Assembly: GCF_000156715.1 (NCBI RefSeq)
Contig: NZ_DS999312.1
Coordinates: 124,001-188,000, forward strand
Direction: 5' to 3'
DNA length: 64,000 nucleotides
From: Francisella philomiragia subsp. philomiragia ATCC 25015
Lineage (GTDB): Bacteria; Pseudomonadota; Gammaproteobacteria; Francisellales; Francisellaceae
Positions 28,360-37,568 of the stretch are shown here, piece by piece. Both the position numbers and the translations under genes were made by a program. Each line of letters begins with the position of its first letter. Positions within the stretch are counted from its first letter, which is position 1. Below the pieces are notes generated by a model. The model saw nothing but the letters and a program-made list of their open reading frames with translations. It had not been told where the DNA came from and searched no databases.

Positions 28360-29661
28360 ATGTTTAAGGGTATCAATAGGGTTATTGCTGTTGGATGTGC
28401 ATTAGCTATGGCAGTGCCAGTTTTTGCTATGGAAATATATACAGTCAAGTCAAATGACTATCTATATAAGATAGCCAAAAGTCATTCAATAAATGGTGTA
28501 AGTACTTCGGAATTAACAGATGCAATCAAGGGTATAAATAAATCAGAGATTCCAGGGATTGTCGATAATAGAATTAAAGTTGGTGATAAACTAGCGATTC
28601 CTACTACAAAAGGCGAAGTAGAGGACGGTCTAACATTAACAAGAAATCAGATGATTCAAGGCTCGTATAATCAACCTTCTTCTGTGTCAACTACGCCTAA
28701 GCTTGGTGATCAAACAATGGTTTCAAGCGATTCTGAGTCTGATAGTTCATCAGCTCCAAATGTATTAAGCGAAGATAAAATTCCGACTTTGATCTCTGGA
28801 GAAGAAAATACTCAGCAATCATATAAGAGTAATTTAGATAGCCAAATAAATCCAACAGATATTCAAGAAAATGAATCTTATGAGGAAAGTTCGTTCTCAT
28901 TTTTAGGGTCTTTATTTAAATTTATAGTTTATGTTATAGTTTTAGCAGTAGTTATTATTGTTGGTAGAAGATTTTGGGAAACAAGAAGTACAAAAAAAGA
29001 GCAGGAGCTTGAAATCATATCAAGAAAGAAACGTGATCATCTGATGTCACGTATTTCTCCTGTTGTGTCAGGTAATGAATTTTATAGCTCTCGAAAATCT
29101 CATAATAGCCCTCAGGAAGAATTCGACTTTTTCAATAATTCTAACAAGGCTAGTTCTAGCGCTCAAACTGGAGTTAATCTAGAGGATTCTGAGAATAATA
29201 ATCAAGATAATTTAGACATCAATGAAGGTGATGAGTTCGCTGAAATTGCAAATGATTTATACGCGGATAGGGATAATAATATTGTAGTTAAAACAGAACG
29301 GGGAGTTGTGTTTGAAACTAGTACTGATGAATCGCTTTTAAGTAATAGTGGTGATTCAGAAATTCAGGAAATAGACGCTAAACAACAAGCTGAGCAAGAG
29401 CTGCAATATGTAAATGAGCTTGTTGAGCAATTTTTGGATAGTGAAAAGTATGTTGAAGCAAGTATAACAATTCAAGATTCTTTAGAGAAGAACCCTAATA
29501 ATATTGATTTACGTTATAAACTTTTAGAGGTTTATGCTCAAGCAGGCGACGAGATTGCTTTTGAAGGAGAAGTTCACTTTATCAAATCTAAAAATATTGT
29601 GAGTATGTTTGATCCTTTACACCAAAAAATAGCAAAGCTTAGAGATAAGTATTTTGAGTAG
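28360..29661 (+). CDS. FimV-like LysM inner-membrane protein
   Basis: The 433-residue protein begins with a signal-like segment (1-23) ending VPVFA, followed by a LysM peptidoglycan-binding domain at about 24-80 (EIYTVKSNDYLYKIA ... KLAIP). A serine/asparagine-rich linker leads to a transmembrane helix at about 184-206, an acidic cytoplasmic region, and a C-terminal helical TPR-like unit (about 345-433) that resembles the FimV C-terminal domain. In Pseudomonas and Legionella, FimV organizes the cell pole and type IV pili; this copy is about half the length of Pseudomonas FimV. ATG 28360 has AGGGTG upstream. The pole-organizing role is inferred. Confidence 0.75.
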   Translation: MFKGINRVIAVGCALAMAVPVFAMEIYTVKSNDYLYKIAKSHSINGVSTSELTDAIKGINKSEIPGIVDNRIKVGDKLAIPTTKGEVEDGLTLTRNQMIQGSYNQPSSVSTTPKLGDQTMVSSDSESDSSSAPNVLSEDKIPTLISGEENTQQSYKSNLDSQINPTDIQENESYEESSFSFLGSLFKFIVYVIVLAVVIIVGRRFWETRSTKKEQELEIISRKKRDHLMSRISPVVSGNEFYSSRKSHNSPQEEFDFFNNSNKASSSAQTGVNLEDSENNNQDNLDINEGDEFAEIANDLYADRDNNIVVKTERGVVFETSTDESLLSNSGDSEIQEIDAKQQAEQELQYVNELVEQFLDSEKYVEASITIQDSLEKNPNNIDLRYKLLEVYAQAGDEIAFEGEVHFIKSKNIVSMFDPLHQKIAKLRDKYFE

Positions 29662-29695
29662 TCAAATTTTATAATAATTTTTCTAGAGTATAGTG

Positions 29696-30697
29696 ATGTT
29701 TTTTAAAAAAAAGAAAGAAACTCAATCATCTTCTGAGATAGAAAGAGTTCAGGAACAAGATAATAAAAAAGGACTATTTTCAAGACTTCAGTCAGGTCTA
29801 TCAAAGACAGCAAGTAAGTTTGGAAGCGGATTAAGCACCATTCTTATGGGTCAAAAGGTGGTCGATGATGAGCTTTTAGAAGATATCGAAATGCAACTTT
29901 TAACCTCTGATGTTGGTGTTGAAGCAACTGATGAAATTATTGAGTATTTACGTGGGAAAGTTGCGAGAAATGAACTTCAAACAGCAGATAAACTTAATGA
30001 AATAATACAAGATAAACTGACAGAAATTATTTTGCCGTGTCAGAAACCATTACAGATTAACCATGAAAATACTCCTTATGTAATACTTATTGTCGGTGTA
30101 AATGGTGTAGGTAAAACAACAACTATAGGTAAGCTTACCAAAAAACTACAGTCTGAAGGTAAATCAGTGATATTAGCAGCTGGAGATACTTTCCGTGCAG
30201 CAGCAGTTGAGCAGCTTCGAGAATGGGGCGATAGAAATAATACGCAAGTTGTCTATCAAAAAGAAGGAGCTGATAGCGCATCAGTTATTTATGATGCTAT
30301 AAGCTCTGCAAAATCTAGAGGTATCGATGTAGTAATAGCAGATACTGCAGGACGATTGCATAATAAAGATAATCTGATGCAAGAACTAAAAAAAGTTGTT
30401 AAAGTAATCAAAAAAGTCGATGATTCTGCACCTCATGAAACAATGCTTGTTGTAGATGCTACAACTGGCGGTAATGCTCTTAGTCAAGCTGAGGCATTTA
30501 ATGAGATTGTTAACCTAACAGGTATAACAATCACTAAACTTGATGGTACTGCAAAAGGCGGTATAGTTTTCTCAATAGCTAAGAAAATGGGATTACCGCT
30601 TAGATTTATCGGTGTTGGTGAGAAGATTGATGATCTCCAAGTATTTAATGCAAAAAATTTCACAAAAGCATTATTTAGCTCTAATTCACAACAGTAA
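29696..30697 (+). CDS. ftsY: Signal recognition particle receptor FtsY
   Basis: FtsY docks SRP-bound ribosomes at the inner membrane. The 333-residue protein has a short charged N-terminus, then the four-helix N domain, and the G domain with GVNGVGKTTTIGKL, DTFRAAAVEQLREW, ADTAGRLHNKDNLM, TKLDGTAKGG and the closing GVGEKIDDLQVF. The acidic A domain found in E. coli FtsY is nearly absent, leaving about 35 residues rich in Lys and Gln; such short forms are common outside enterics. The ATG at 29696 is preferred to an overlapping GTG three bases earlier. It sits alone between the FimV-like gene and the helicase. Confidence 0.95.
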   Translation: MFFKKKKETQSSSEIERVQEQDNKKGLFSRLQSGLSKTASKFGSGLSTILMGQKVVDDELLEDIEMQLLTSDVGVEATDEIIEYLRGKVARNELQTADKLNEIIQDKLTEIILPCQKPLQINHENTPYVILIVGVNGVGKTTTIGKLTKKLQSEGKSVILAAGDTFRAAAVEQLREWGDRNNTQVVYQKEGADSASVIYDAISSAKSRGIDVVIADTAGRLHNKDNLMQELKKVVKVIKKVDDSAPHETMLVVDATTGGNALSQAEAFNEIVNLTGITITKLDGTAKGGIVFSIAKKMGLPLRFIGVGEKIDDLQVFNAKNFTKALFSSNSQQ

Positions 30698-30737
30698 TAG
30701 GTTTAGTTATTGAAACTTCACATTAGTAGATATTTTT

Positions 30738-30746
30738 TGTTAAAAT
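30738..30746 (+). promoter_or_regulatory. Possible extended -10 promoter for the helicase gene
   Basis: TG, one base and TAAAAT (30741-30746) lie 35 bases upstream of the ATG at 30781. No -35 box is recognisable. The gap is AT-rich, so chance occurrence is possible. Confidence 0.3.
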
Positions 30747-30780
30747 ATTGTCTATCTAGTTATATAAAATATTGATTCTA

Positions 30781-33009
30781 ATGTCTAATAAAGACTTTCT
30801 TTCAGGGTTAAATCCCCAACAAAAAAAAGCGACCTTGCTAGAGGATCGTAATTCTTTGATACTTGCTGGAGCCGGTAGTGGCAAAACAAAAGTTTTAACT
30901 TCTCGTATAGCATATCTCTGTCGTGATAAAGGAGTATCTGTAGAAAATATTCTGGCTGTAACATTTACAAACAAAGCCGCTAAAGAAATCCAGCATCGAG
31001 TTGAGAAAATGCTTGGTATTTCAACTTTTGGTATGTGGATAGGTACTTTTCACGGTATTGCTCATAGATTATTACGTAAGCATGCTCATGAGTTGGGCTT
31101 AGATAAGAACTTTAGGATTCTTGATCAAGATGAGCAAGCTCAATTAATCAAAAAAGTAATTAAGAGTTTGGATCTTGATGACAAAAAATATCCACCAAAA
31201 TTATTGCAAAACTTTATTAATAAACAAAAAGATAAGGCTGTTCGTAGTAACAAATTAACAAAGCAGTATGATATTAATTATGCTCATATTTATACTGCTT
31301 ATGAAGAGAGGTTGCTGTTAGATAATGCTTTAGATTTTGCCGACTTACTTTTGTATTTATATGAATTGTTTTCTCTTAATCAACAGCTTAGAGAATACTA
31401 TCAGAGTTTATTCAAGTATATTTTGATAGACGAGTTTCAGGATACTAACCAAGTCCAATATATGTGGTTGAAGTTACTTGTTACAGATAATAACTACATG
31501 ATGGCTGTTGGTGATGATGATCAGTCAATATATGGTTGGCGCGGAGCCGTTGTTGATAATATTCACAAATATGTCGCAGATCTAAATGATGTTGAAATCA
31601 TAAAGTTAGAGCAAAATTATCGTTCAACGAAGAATATTCTTAAAGTAGCCAATTCTGTAATCAAAAATAATGATAATAGAATGTCAAAAGAACTATGGTC
31701 TGCTGCTGAAGATGGCGAAAAAGTTGAAGTATATTGTGCAGTTAATGAGCGGGATGAAGCGAAGTATATTATAGATAAAATTCGCCAATTACATGATGAA
31801 GGAGTCGATTACTCTGATATAGCAATTTTATATCGCTCAAACTATTTGTCGCGTGTCCTTGAGGAGAGTTGTATTTATGCAAGTATACCTTATAGGATTT
31901 ATGGAGGTTTTCGTTTCTTTGATCGAGCTGAAGTTAAGGATGCCTTAGCATATTTAAGATTAGCTGTTACAAGTAATGACAACTTAGCATTTGAGAGAAT
32001 TATTAACACACCAACACGAGGGATTGGCAATAAAACTTTAGATACAATTCGTAATTTCTCACAGATTAATAATGTGTCATATTGGCAAGCCACTATAGAT
32101 ATTATCCAGAAAGAAATTGTAACAAAAAGAACCGCGTCTCTTCTGTTAAAGTTTATAGAAATAATAAATGCTATCTCATCACAAATAAAAGACTTAAGTC
32201 TAGATAAGCTTCTTGAAACTGTAATCAATGAAAGTGGTTTGTTGGCATCATATCAAGAAAAAGATACTGAAAAAGATCGTCAAAAAATTGATAACTTAAA
32301 AGAGTTAATAAGTGCAGCTAAAGATTTTGAACCGCAGATAGAGTTACTTGATGATAATACTGATATACTACAAGATTTTTTGTCTTTTGCAGTGCTAGAA
32401 GCTGGTGAGATGCAGGCTGATGAAAATACAGATAGTGTTCAGCTAATGACAATACATGCGTCAAAAGGTTTAGAATTTCGCTATGTCTTCTTAGTAGCAG
32501 CAGAAGAAGGAGTATTTCCTCCTAGCTCGATTATTAATGCTGAAGAGGCATATACTAGTGCAGAATCTAAAAAAATCCAAGAAAAGCTAGCTGAAGAGAG
32601 ACGTCTATTTTATGTTGCTGTTACAAGAGCTATGAAGGCTCTAACCATTAGCTATGCTCAAGTGCGTAATATCTTTGGTAGAAGCAGTTTCCAAGTCAAA
32701 TCACGCTTTCTTATGGAGATAGACTCTGAACATATTAATGAGGGTAAACTAACTGTAGGATCTCAAAATAAACCAAAGTTAAAGCAAAAATCAAATTTTG
32801 GTGTATCTCCTTTTGACTTTCTTAAGTCAAATGATACAAAAGGTAATAAGTTCAAAAAGGGAGATAAGGTGTTCCATAAAGTCTTTGGTAAGGGGATTTT
32901 TGTCAAAGCACAATCTCAAGGTTCAAAAGAGTTTTATACTGTAGACTTTGGTGTAGATGTCGGTCAGAAGATTTTATTGGCGGATATTGCTAATCTTGTT
33001 AAGGTCTAA
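30781..33009 (+). CDS. uvrD: UvrD/PcrA-type DNA helicase (superfamily 1A)
   Basis: This 742-residue ATP-dependent 3'-5' helicase unwinds DNA in excision and mismatch repair. Motifs run in order: Q motif LNPQQKKA, Walker A LAGAGSGKTKVLTSRI (motif I), TFTNKAAKEI (Ia), DEFQDTN (II), GDDDQSIYGWRGA (III), LEQNYRST (IV), TIHASKGLEFRYVF (V) and VAVTRA (VI). The last 50 residues form the UvrD/PcrA tudor-like tail (KGDKVFHKVFGKGIFV), which in PcrA and UvrD contacts RNA polymerase and separates these from Rep. The ATG at 30781 is used; an in-frame TTG three codons earlier has no better support. Confidence 0.92.
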   Translation: MSNKDFLSGLNPQQKKATLLEDRNSLILAGAGSGKTKVLTSRIAYLCRDKGVSVENILAVTFTNKAAKEIQHRVEKMLGISTFGMWIGTFHGIAHRLLRKHAHELGLDKNFRILDQDEQAQLIKKVIKSLDLDDKKYPPKLLQNFINKQKDKAVRSNKLTKQYDINYAHIYTAYEERLLLDNALDFADLLLYLYELFSLNQQLREYYQSLFKYILIDEFQDTNQVQYMWLKLLVTDNNYMMAVGDDDQSIYGWRGAVVDNIHKYVADLNDVEIIKLEQNYRSTKNILKVANSVIKNNDNRMSKELWSAAEDGEKVEVYCAVNERDEAKYIIDKIRQLHDEGVDYSDIAILYRSNYLSRVLEESCIYASIPYRIYGGFRFFDRAEVKDALAYLRLAVTSNDNLAFERIINTPTRGIGNKTLDTIRNFSQINNVSYWQATIDIIQKEIVTKRTASLLLKFIEIINAISSQIKDLSLDKLLETVINESGLLASYQEKDTEKDRQKIDNLKELISAAKDFEPQIELLDDNTDILQDFLSFAVLEAGEMQADENTDSVQLMTIHASKGLEFRYVFLVAAEEGVFPPSSIINAEEAYTSAESKKIQEKLAEERRLFYVAVTRAMKALTISYAQVRNIFGRSSFQVKSRFLMEIDSEHINEGKLTVGSQNKPKLKQKSNFGVSPFDFLKSNDTKGNKFKKGDKVFHKVFGKGIFVKAQSQGSKEFYTVDFGVDVGQKILLADIANLVKV

Positions 33010-33096
33010 AAAATATACAATCCTAGTATGTATAATTATTGAGTTTTAAAAATTAATAGTTTAGATTGAAATAATTAACATTTTTTATATTAGGTT

Positions 33097-34773
33097 ATGT
33101 TCAAGAAGACATTAATACTCTCATCTTTGATTAGTGTGCTTATATTAGCTAGTTGCTCGAATGATTCGGATAAAAATACTGATCCTTACGCTGGACAATT
33201 AACAAAGGATAATAATCAACTTGTTGTAAATATAGGCTCTGATATGCCATCAATTGATCCTCAGCAATCTTCTGATAATAGTTCAAGCAGAGTAATTGAG
33301 GATATCTTTGAAGGTTTGGTTGATTATAATCAGAAGTCAGAGGTTATTCCAACGGGAGCATCTAGTTGGAAGATATCTAAAGATGGTAAGACTTATATAT
33401 TTTATCTAAGAAAAAATGCTAAGTGGACTAATGGTGATCCTGTGACAGCTGATGACTATGTCTACTCATACAGAAGATCTGTAACACCAGAGACTTTAAC
33501 ACGTGCTTATGCTTCATATTTTAACCCGATTGTAAATGCTGTAGCTATTCAGGCTGGCAAAAAGTCTCCAGAGACACTCGGAGTAAAAGCTCTAGATAAA
33601 TATACCCTACAGATCAAACTTACAGAACCTAATCCAACATTTTTAGATTCTCTTACTATATATGCATTTTTCCCTGTCAACAAAAAGGCAATAGAAAAGT
33701 ATGGTGACTCTTGGGCGGCAAAGCCTGATACAATCATAAGTAATGGTGCATATAAACTAACAAAATGGATACACAATGGTTATGCTTTGGCAGAGAAGTC
33801 TTCTAATTACTGGGATGCTAAAAATGTAAGGATTGATTCTGTAAAATATCTTATGATCAATGATGTTGCTAGTGATTTAGAGAATTACAAAGCCGGAGGA
33901 GAAAGTCTTACCTATAATACACTACCTGCTAATACAGCAGAGTGGTATAAAGAAAACTTTACAAATAATCAATTTCAGCCAGCACCGATGCTTTCGCAGG
34001 CTTACTTCATATTTAATATGAGAGATCCTAAGTTCCAAGATATTAGAGTACGTAAGGCTTTAAGTATGGTTATCGATAGAAAAGGTATCGCCGAAGGTGT
34101 TAAAAAAGGTTTGGTTATTCCTTCTTATTTGGTTATACCAGAGGCTATAGCTGGAGGTAGATACAAGGATCTAGCAAAAGATATTCCAGATTATGACTGG
34201 ATAAATGAACCTATAGAGCAAAGAATAAAACAAGCAAGAGAACTTCTCAAAGAAGCTGGTTATTCAAAAAAACATCCACTTGAGTTTACTGTTAATTTCA
34301 ATACTTCTGATGTTAACCGTTTAATGGCGCAAATTCTACAAGGCTCGTGGCAACAAGATTTTGGAGATTTGGTTAAAGTTAGTATCTTCAATGAAGATTG
34401 GAAAGTATATCTTGATAGCTTAAAAAATGGTAATTTTGATGTTGCTAGAATGGCTTGGATTGCAGATTTTAACCAGCCGAATACTTATACTGAAATGTAT
34501 ACATGTGATAGTGACAATAACCGTGGACACTATTGTGATAAAGAAGCTGATGAAATCTATAACAAGTCACTAACTACTAACTCTATGGATGATTTTTATA
34601 AGCTACAGAAAGAGTTGATAATCAAACAAACTGCAGGGTACCCAACTATACCATTGTTTACTCAGCCTGCTATACAGCTTGTACAACCGTATGTAAAAGG
34701 CTTTAAACCAAAAGAAAATGTCATGGGTAGATATAGAGCCAAGCAGCTTTCGATTAGGCAGTCAGAAGTATAA
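33097..34773 (+). CDS. oppA: Oligopeptide ABC transporter, substrate-binding lipoprotein
   Basis: OppA captures peptides in the periplasm for the OppBCDF importer. The 558-residue precursor has a lipoprotein signal: positively charged start, hydrophobic core and lipobox LASC with C20 as the lipidated residue. The mature part is an SBP_bac_5 domain with GLVDYN-, YIFYLRKNAKWTNGDPVTADDY-type segments and TMYTCDSDNN-like region near 467. A Cys pair near 470 and 480 could form a disulfide. The gene leads the five-gene set and is followed by oppB after 24 bases. A TATAAT at 33031-33036 is a possible promoter, without a good -35. Confidence 0.94.
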   Translation: MFKKTLILSSLISVLILASCSNDSDKNTDPYAGQLTKDNNQLVVNIGSDMPSIDPQQSSDNSSSRVIEDIFEGLVDYNQKSEVIPTGASSWKISKDGKTYIFYLRKNAKWTNGDPVTADDYVYSYRRSVTPETLTRAYASYFNPIVNAVAIQAGKKSPETLGVKALDKYTLQIKLTEPNPTFLDSLTIYAFFPVNKKAIEKYGDSWAAKPDTIISNGAYKLTKWIHNGYALAEKSSNYWDAKNVRIDSVKYLMINDVASDLENYKAGGESLTYNTLPANTAEWYKENFTNNQFQPAPMLSQAYFIFNMRDPKFQDIRVRKALSMVIDRKGIAEGVKKGLVIPSYLVIPEAIAGGRYKDLAKDIPDYDWINEPIEQRIKQARELLKEAGYSKKHPLEFTVNFNTSDVNRLMAQILQGSWQQDFGDLVKVSIFNEDWKVYLDSLKNGNFDVARMAWIADFNQPNTYTEMYTCDSDNNRGHYCDKEADEIYNKSLTTNSMDDFYKLQKELIIKQTAGYPTIPLFTQPAIQLVQPYVKGFKPKENVMGRYRAKQLSIRQSEV

Positions 34774-34797
34774 GTTTTCTAACAGGGTAGAAATATT

Positions 34798-35736
34798 ATG
34801 ATGAAATTTATTTTAAAAAGAATACTAGGAGCAATTCCAACAGTATTCTTTGTTATTACAATTACATTTTTGTTGGTGCATCTAACACCAGGAGATCCAT
34901 TCTCTTCGGATAGGGCAATGAGTCAACAAGTTCTAGATAAACTACATCATCAGTATGGTATGGATTTACCTTTATGGCAACAGTATTTAAATTATCTGAA
35001 AAATTTAATATTTCATTTTGACTTTGGCTTATCATATAAAAATATTGGTGCGTCTGTTAATGAGCTGATATTTCCAGCAGATGGAGATAGTGGTTTTTGG
35101 TTATCTGTGAAATTTGGAACTATAGTTCTAATTGTGACTACTATATTTGGTTTAACTTTAGGTACTATTGCTGGACTAAAGCAAGATGGTATCTTGGATA
35201 GAATTGTAAGTATTTTTTCTGTTACTTTTATTGCTATACCAACAGTGATTACAGCTCCAGTTTTGGTGCTTATATTTGCCGTAGAGCTACATTGGTTGCC
35301 ACCAGGTCAATGGGGTATGGATTTCAGGCACTTAGTGCTACCCGTTATAGCTTTGAGTTTGCCGTTTATTTGTATACTAGCTCAAATTCAGCGAAATAGT
35401 ATTGTAGAAACGCTTAACTCTCCATTTATTCGTACAGCTTATGCGAAAGGACTATCAAAAACTAGAATAGTGTTAGTGCATGCTATCAAACCATCTTTGA
35501 TGCCATCTATCTCATTTTTAGGTCCAGCTGCAGCAGGTATTTTGACGGGTACTATTATTATTGAGAAAGTATTTGCATTACCAGGCATGGGTACGCAGAT
35601 GGTAAACGCAGCAACAAATAGAGATTATTCTATAGTGTTAGCTTTAACTATTATTTATAGTGTTTTAGTTGTAGTTTTTAATTTGATTGTAGATATTTTA
35701 TATGGATTTATAGATCCTAAAGCGAGGGTCAAATAA
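34798..35736 (+). CDS. oppB: Oligopeptide ABC transporter, permease OppB
   Basis: OppB is one of the two membrane channel subunits. The 312-residue protein has six hydrophobic segments, the family's N-terminal ILKRILGAIPTVFFV helix, the HLTPGDPF loop and the EAA coupling motif region RTAYAKGLSKTRIVLVHA near 218-235 that contacts the ATPases. Two adjacent ATG codons (34798 and 34801) are possible starts after AGGGTAG. Its stop overlaps the oppC start (TAATG). Confidence 0.95.
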   Translation: MMKFILKRILGAIPTVFFVITITFLLVHLTPGDPFSSDRAMSQQVLDKLHHQYGMDLPLWQQYLNYLKNLIFHFDFGLSYKNIGASVNELIFPADGDSGFWLSVKFGTIVLIVTTIFGLTLGTIAGLKQDGILDRIVSIFSVTFIAIPTVITAPVLVLIFAVELHWLPPGQWGMDFRHLVLPVIALSLPFICILAQIQRNSIVETLNSPFIRTAYAKGLSKTRIVLVHAIKPSLMPSISFLGPAAAGILTGTIIIEKVFALPGMGTQMVNAATNRDYSIVLALTIIYSVLVVVFNLIVDILYGFIDPKARVK

Positions 35737-36596
35737 TGGCAAATAAAAAACAGAGCCTTTTTCAAGATGCGTTTATAAGATTCAAAAAAGACAAAGTGGC
35801 AGTATTTTCACTGTTTGTGATAGTGGCTATTCTAGTTGCATGCTTTGTTGTACCTTGGTTTTATCCAGATAATTATTTTTCTCATATAGATTTATATAGT
35901 ACAACTCAGGCACCATCTTTTGAGCATTTCTTTGGCACTGATGCTATTGGTAGAGATGTGTTTGTTAGAGTACTTGTTGGAGGACAGATTTCTTTTGAGG
36001 TTGCGATAGTTGCTACTATTGTATCAGTCGTAATTGGTACATTATGGGGTGCTTTTGCAGGCTTCATTGGAGGTAAAATAGATGGCTTTATGATGAGAAT
36101 TGTAGATGCTTTGTATGCGTTACCATTTTTATTTTTTGCAATATTGCTAGTCACATTATTTGGTAGAAACTTCATACTTATATTTGTTGCAATCGGTGTG
36201 GTATCTTGGCTTGATGTGGCTAGAGTTGTGCGTGGACAAACTATTGCACTTAGACATAAAGAGTTTGTCGAAGCGGCTAAAGTTAGTGGTCTTACTAACC
36301 GTAAGATTGTCACTAAGCATATTATCAGAAATCTCATTGGAATTATTATTGTATATATCACTTTGACAATTCCTACAGTACTTATGCTATCAGCTTTTTT
36401 AAGTTTCCTAGGGCTTGGTGTACAACCACCAATGACAGATTGGGGAGAGATGATAAGTGATGGAGCATCATATATAACTATGGGATATTGGTGGTTGTTA
36501 GTTTATCCAGCTGCATTTTTGACTATAACACTTCTAGCTCTAAATTTTGTTGGTAATGCAATGAGACAAGCACTAGATCCAAAGAGTAAGAGGTAG
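35736..36596 (+). CDS. oppC: Oligopeptide ABC transporter, permease OppC
   Basis: OppC pairs with OppB in the inner membrane. The 286 residues hold six hydrophobic segments, an N-terminal OppC_N-like piece (FKKDKVAVFSLFVI), the HFFGTDAIGRDVFVRVL segment typical of dipeptide and oligopeptide permeases, and the coupling motif EFVEAAKVSGLTNRKIVTKH. The ATG overlaps the oppB stop by one base; oppD follows after 3 bases. These couplings point to stoichiometric synthesis. Confidence 0.95.
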   Translation: MANKKQSLFQDAFIRFKKDKVAVFSLFVIVAILVACFVVPWFYPDNYFSHIDLYSTTQAPSFEHFFGTDAIGRDVFVRVLVGGQISFEVAIVATIVSVVIGTLWGAFAGFIGGKIDGFMMRIVDALYALPFLFFAILLVTLFGRNFILIFVAIGVVSWLDVARVVRGQTIALRHKEFVEAAKVSGLTNRKIVTKHIIRNLIGIIIVYITLTIPTVLMLSAFLSFLGLGVQPPMTDWGEMISDGASYITMGYWWLLVYPAAFLTITLLALNFVGNAMRQALDPKSKR

Positions 36597-36599
36597 ATA

Positions 36600-37568
36600 A
36601 TGAAAGATTTAGCACTTCAGATTAAAGATTTAAATGTCGGATTTAAGACTGATGATGGCATATTTTCTGCTGTCAGAGATATCAGCTTTGATCTTAAAAA
36701 AGGCCATACTCTTGGAATAGTTGGAGAATCTGGTTCTGGTAAGAGTCAAACGGTATTGTCACTTATGGGATTACTGGCAGGTAATGCTGTTGTATCAGGA
36801 CAAGCTTTGTTTCATGACCAAAATCTTATAAATATGCCAACCAAGAATTTAAATAAAATTCGTGGTGATAAAATATCAATGATCTTTCAGGATCCAATGA
36901 CTTCTTTAAATCCGTACTTAACTATTCACAAGCAGCTTTTAGAGCCTTTAACAATACATAAAGGTATGTCTCATAAAGATGCGACTAAAAAAGTTTTAGA
37001 AATGTTGGATGCGGTGCAAATACCAGATGCGAAGAATAGACTTAAACTATATCCACATGAGTTTTCTGGAGGTATGCGTCAGAGGGTCGTAATTGCCATG
37101 GCACTACTTTGCTCACCTGAAATACTAATTGCTGATGAGCCTACTACAGCTCTAGACGTTACAGTTCAAGGTCAGATTTTACAGTTATTATCAGATTTAC
37201 AAAAAGAGTTTCATATGTCTATGTTATTTATCACTCATGATTTGGGTGTGGTAGCTGAGATTTGTCATGATGTAATGGTTATGTATTGTGGCAATATTAT
37301 GGAGCAGGGCACAGTAGATAGTATCTTTGCAAATGCACAGCACCCGTATACAAAAGGTCTGTTAAATACAATGCCTAGTATTACAAGGGATGTTGATATA
37401 TTGCAGACTATTCCTGGTGAAACACCAAATATTTATAATATGCCAAAAGGTTGTCCATTTGTTACAAGGTGTGATGTTGCTATAGATATATGTAGAGATA
37501 CTAAGCCGGAATTGACTTCATATGTAGATCAGCGTACAGCTTGTCATCTTGTTAAGGAGTATAAATAG
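36600..37568 (+). CDS. oppD: Oligopeptide ABC transporter, ATPase OppD
   Basis: OppD is one of two ATP-hydrolysing subunits. The protein of 322 residues has Walker A GESGSGKSQT near 42-51, Q-loop MIFQDPMTSLNPY, signature FSGGMRQRVVIAMAL, Walker B ILIADEPTTALD and the H-loop FITHDL. The extra C-terminal oligopeptide/dipeptide domain with spaced cysteines (CPFVTRCDVAIDIC ... CHLV) is present; in related ATPases this region binds an iron-sulfur cluster. It starts 3 bases after oppC and ends directly before oppF. Confidence 0.95.
   Translation: MKDLALQIKDLNVGFKTDDGIFSAVRDISFDLKKGHTLGIVGESGSGKSQTVLSLMGLLAGNAVVSGQALFHDQNLINMPTKNLNKIRGDKISMIFQDPMTSLNPYLTIHKQLLEPLTIHKGMSHKDATKKVLEMLDAVQIPDAKNRLKLYPHEFSGGMRQRVVIAMALLCSPEILIADEPTTALDVTVQGQILQLLSDLQKEFHMSMLFITHDLGVVAEICHDVMVMYCGNIMEQGTVDSIFANAQHPYTKGLLNTMPSITRDVDILQTIPGETPNIYNMPKGCPFVTRCDVAIDICRDTKPELTSYVDQRTACHLVKEYK

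Noticed and set aside
33549-33776. 75-codon antisense frame inside oppA
   Set aside because: Shadow frame without ribosome site or recognisable domain.
35906-36361. 151-codon antisense frame inside oppC
   Set aside because: Composition of Thr/Ile/Pro typical of a reversed membrane-protein gene; oppC is intact on the other strand.
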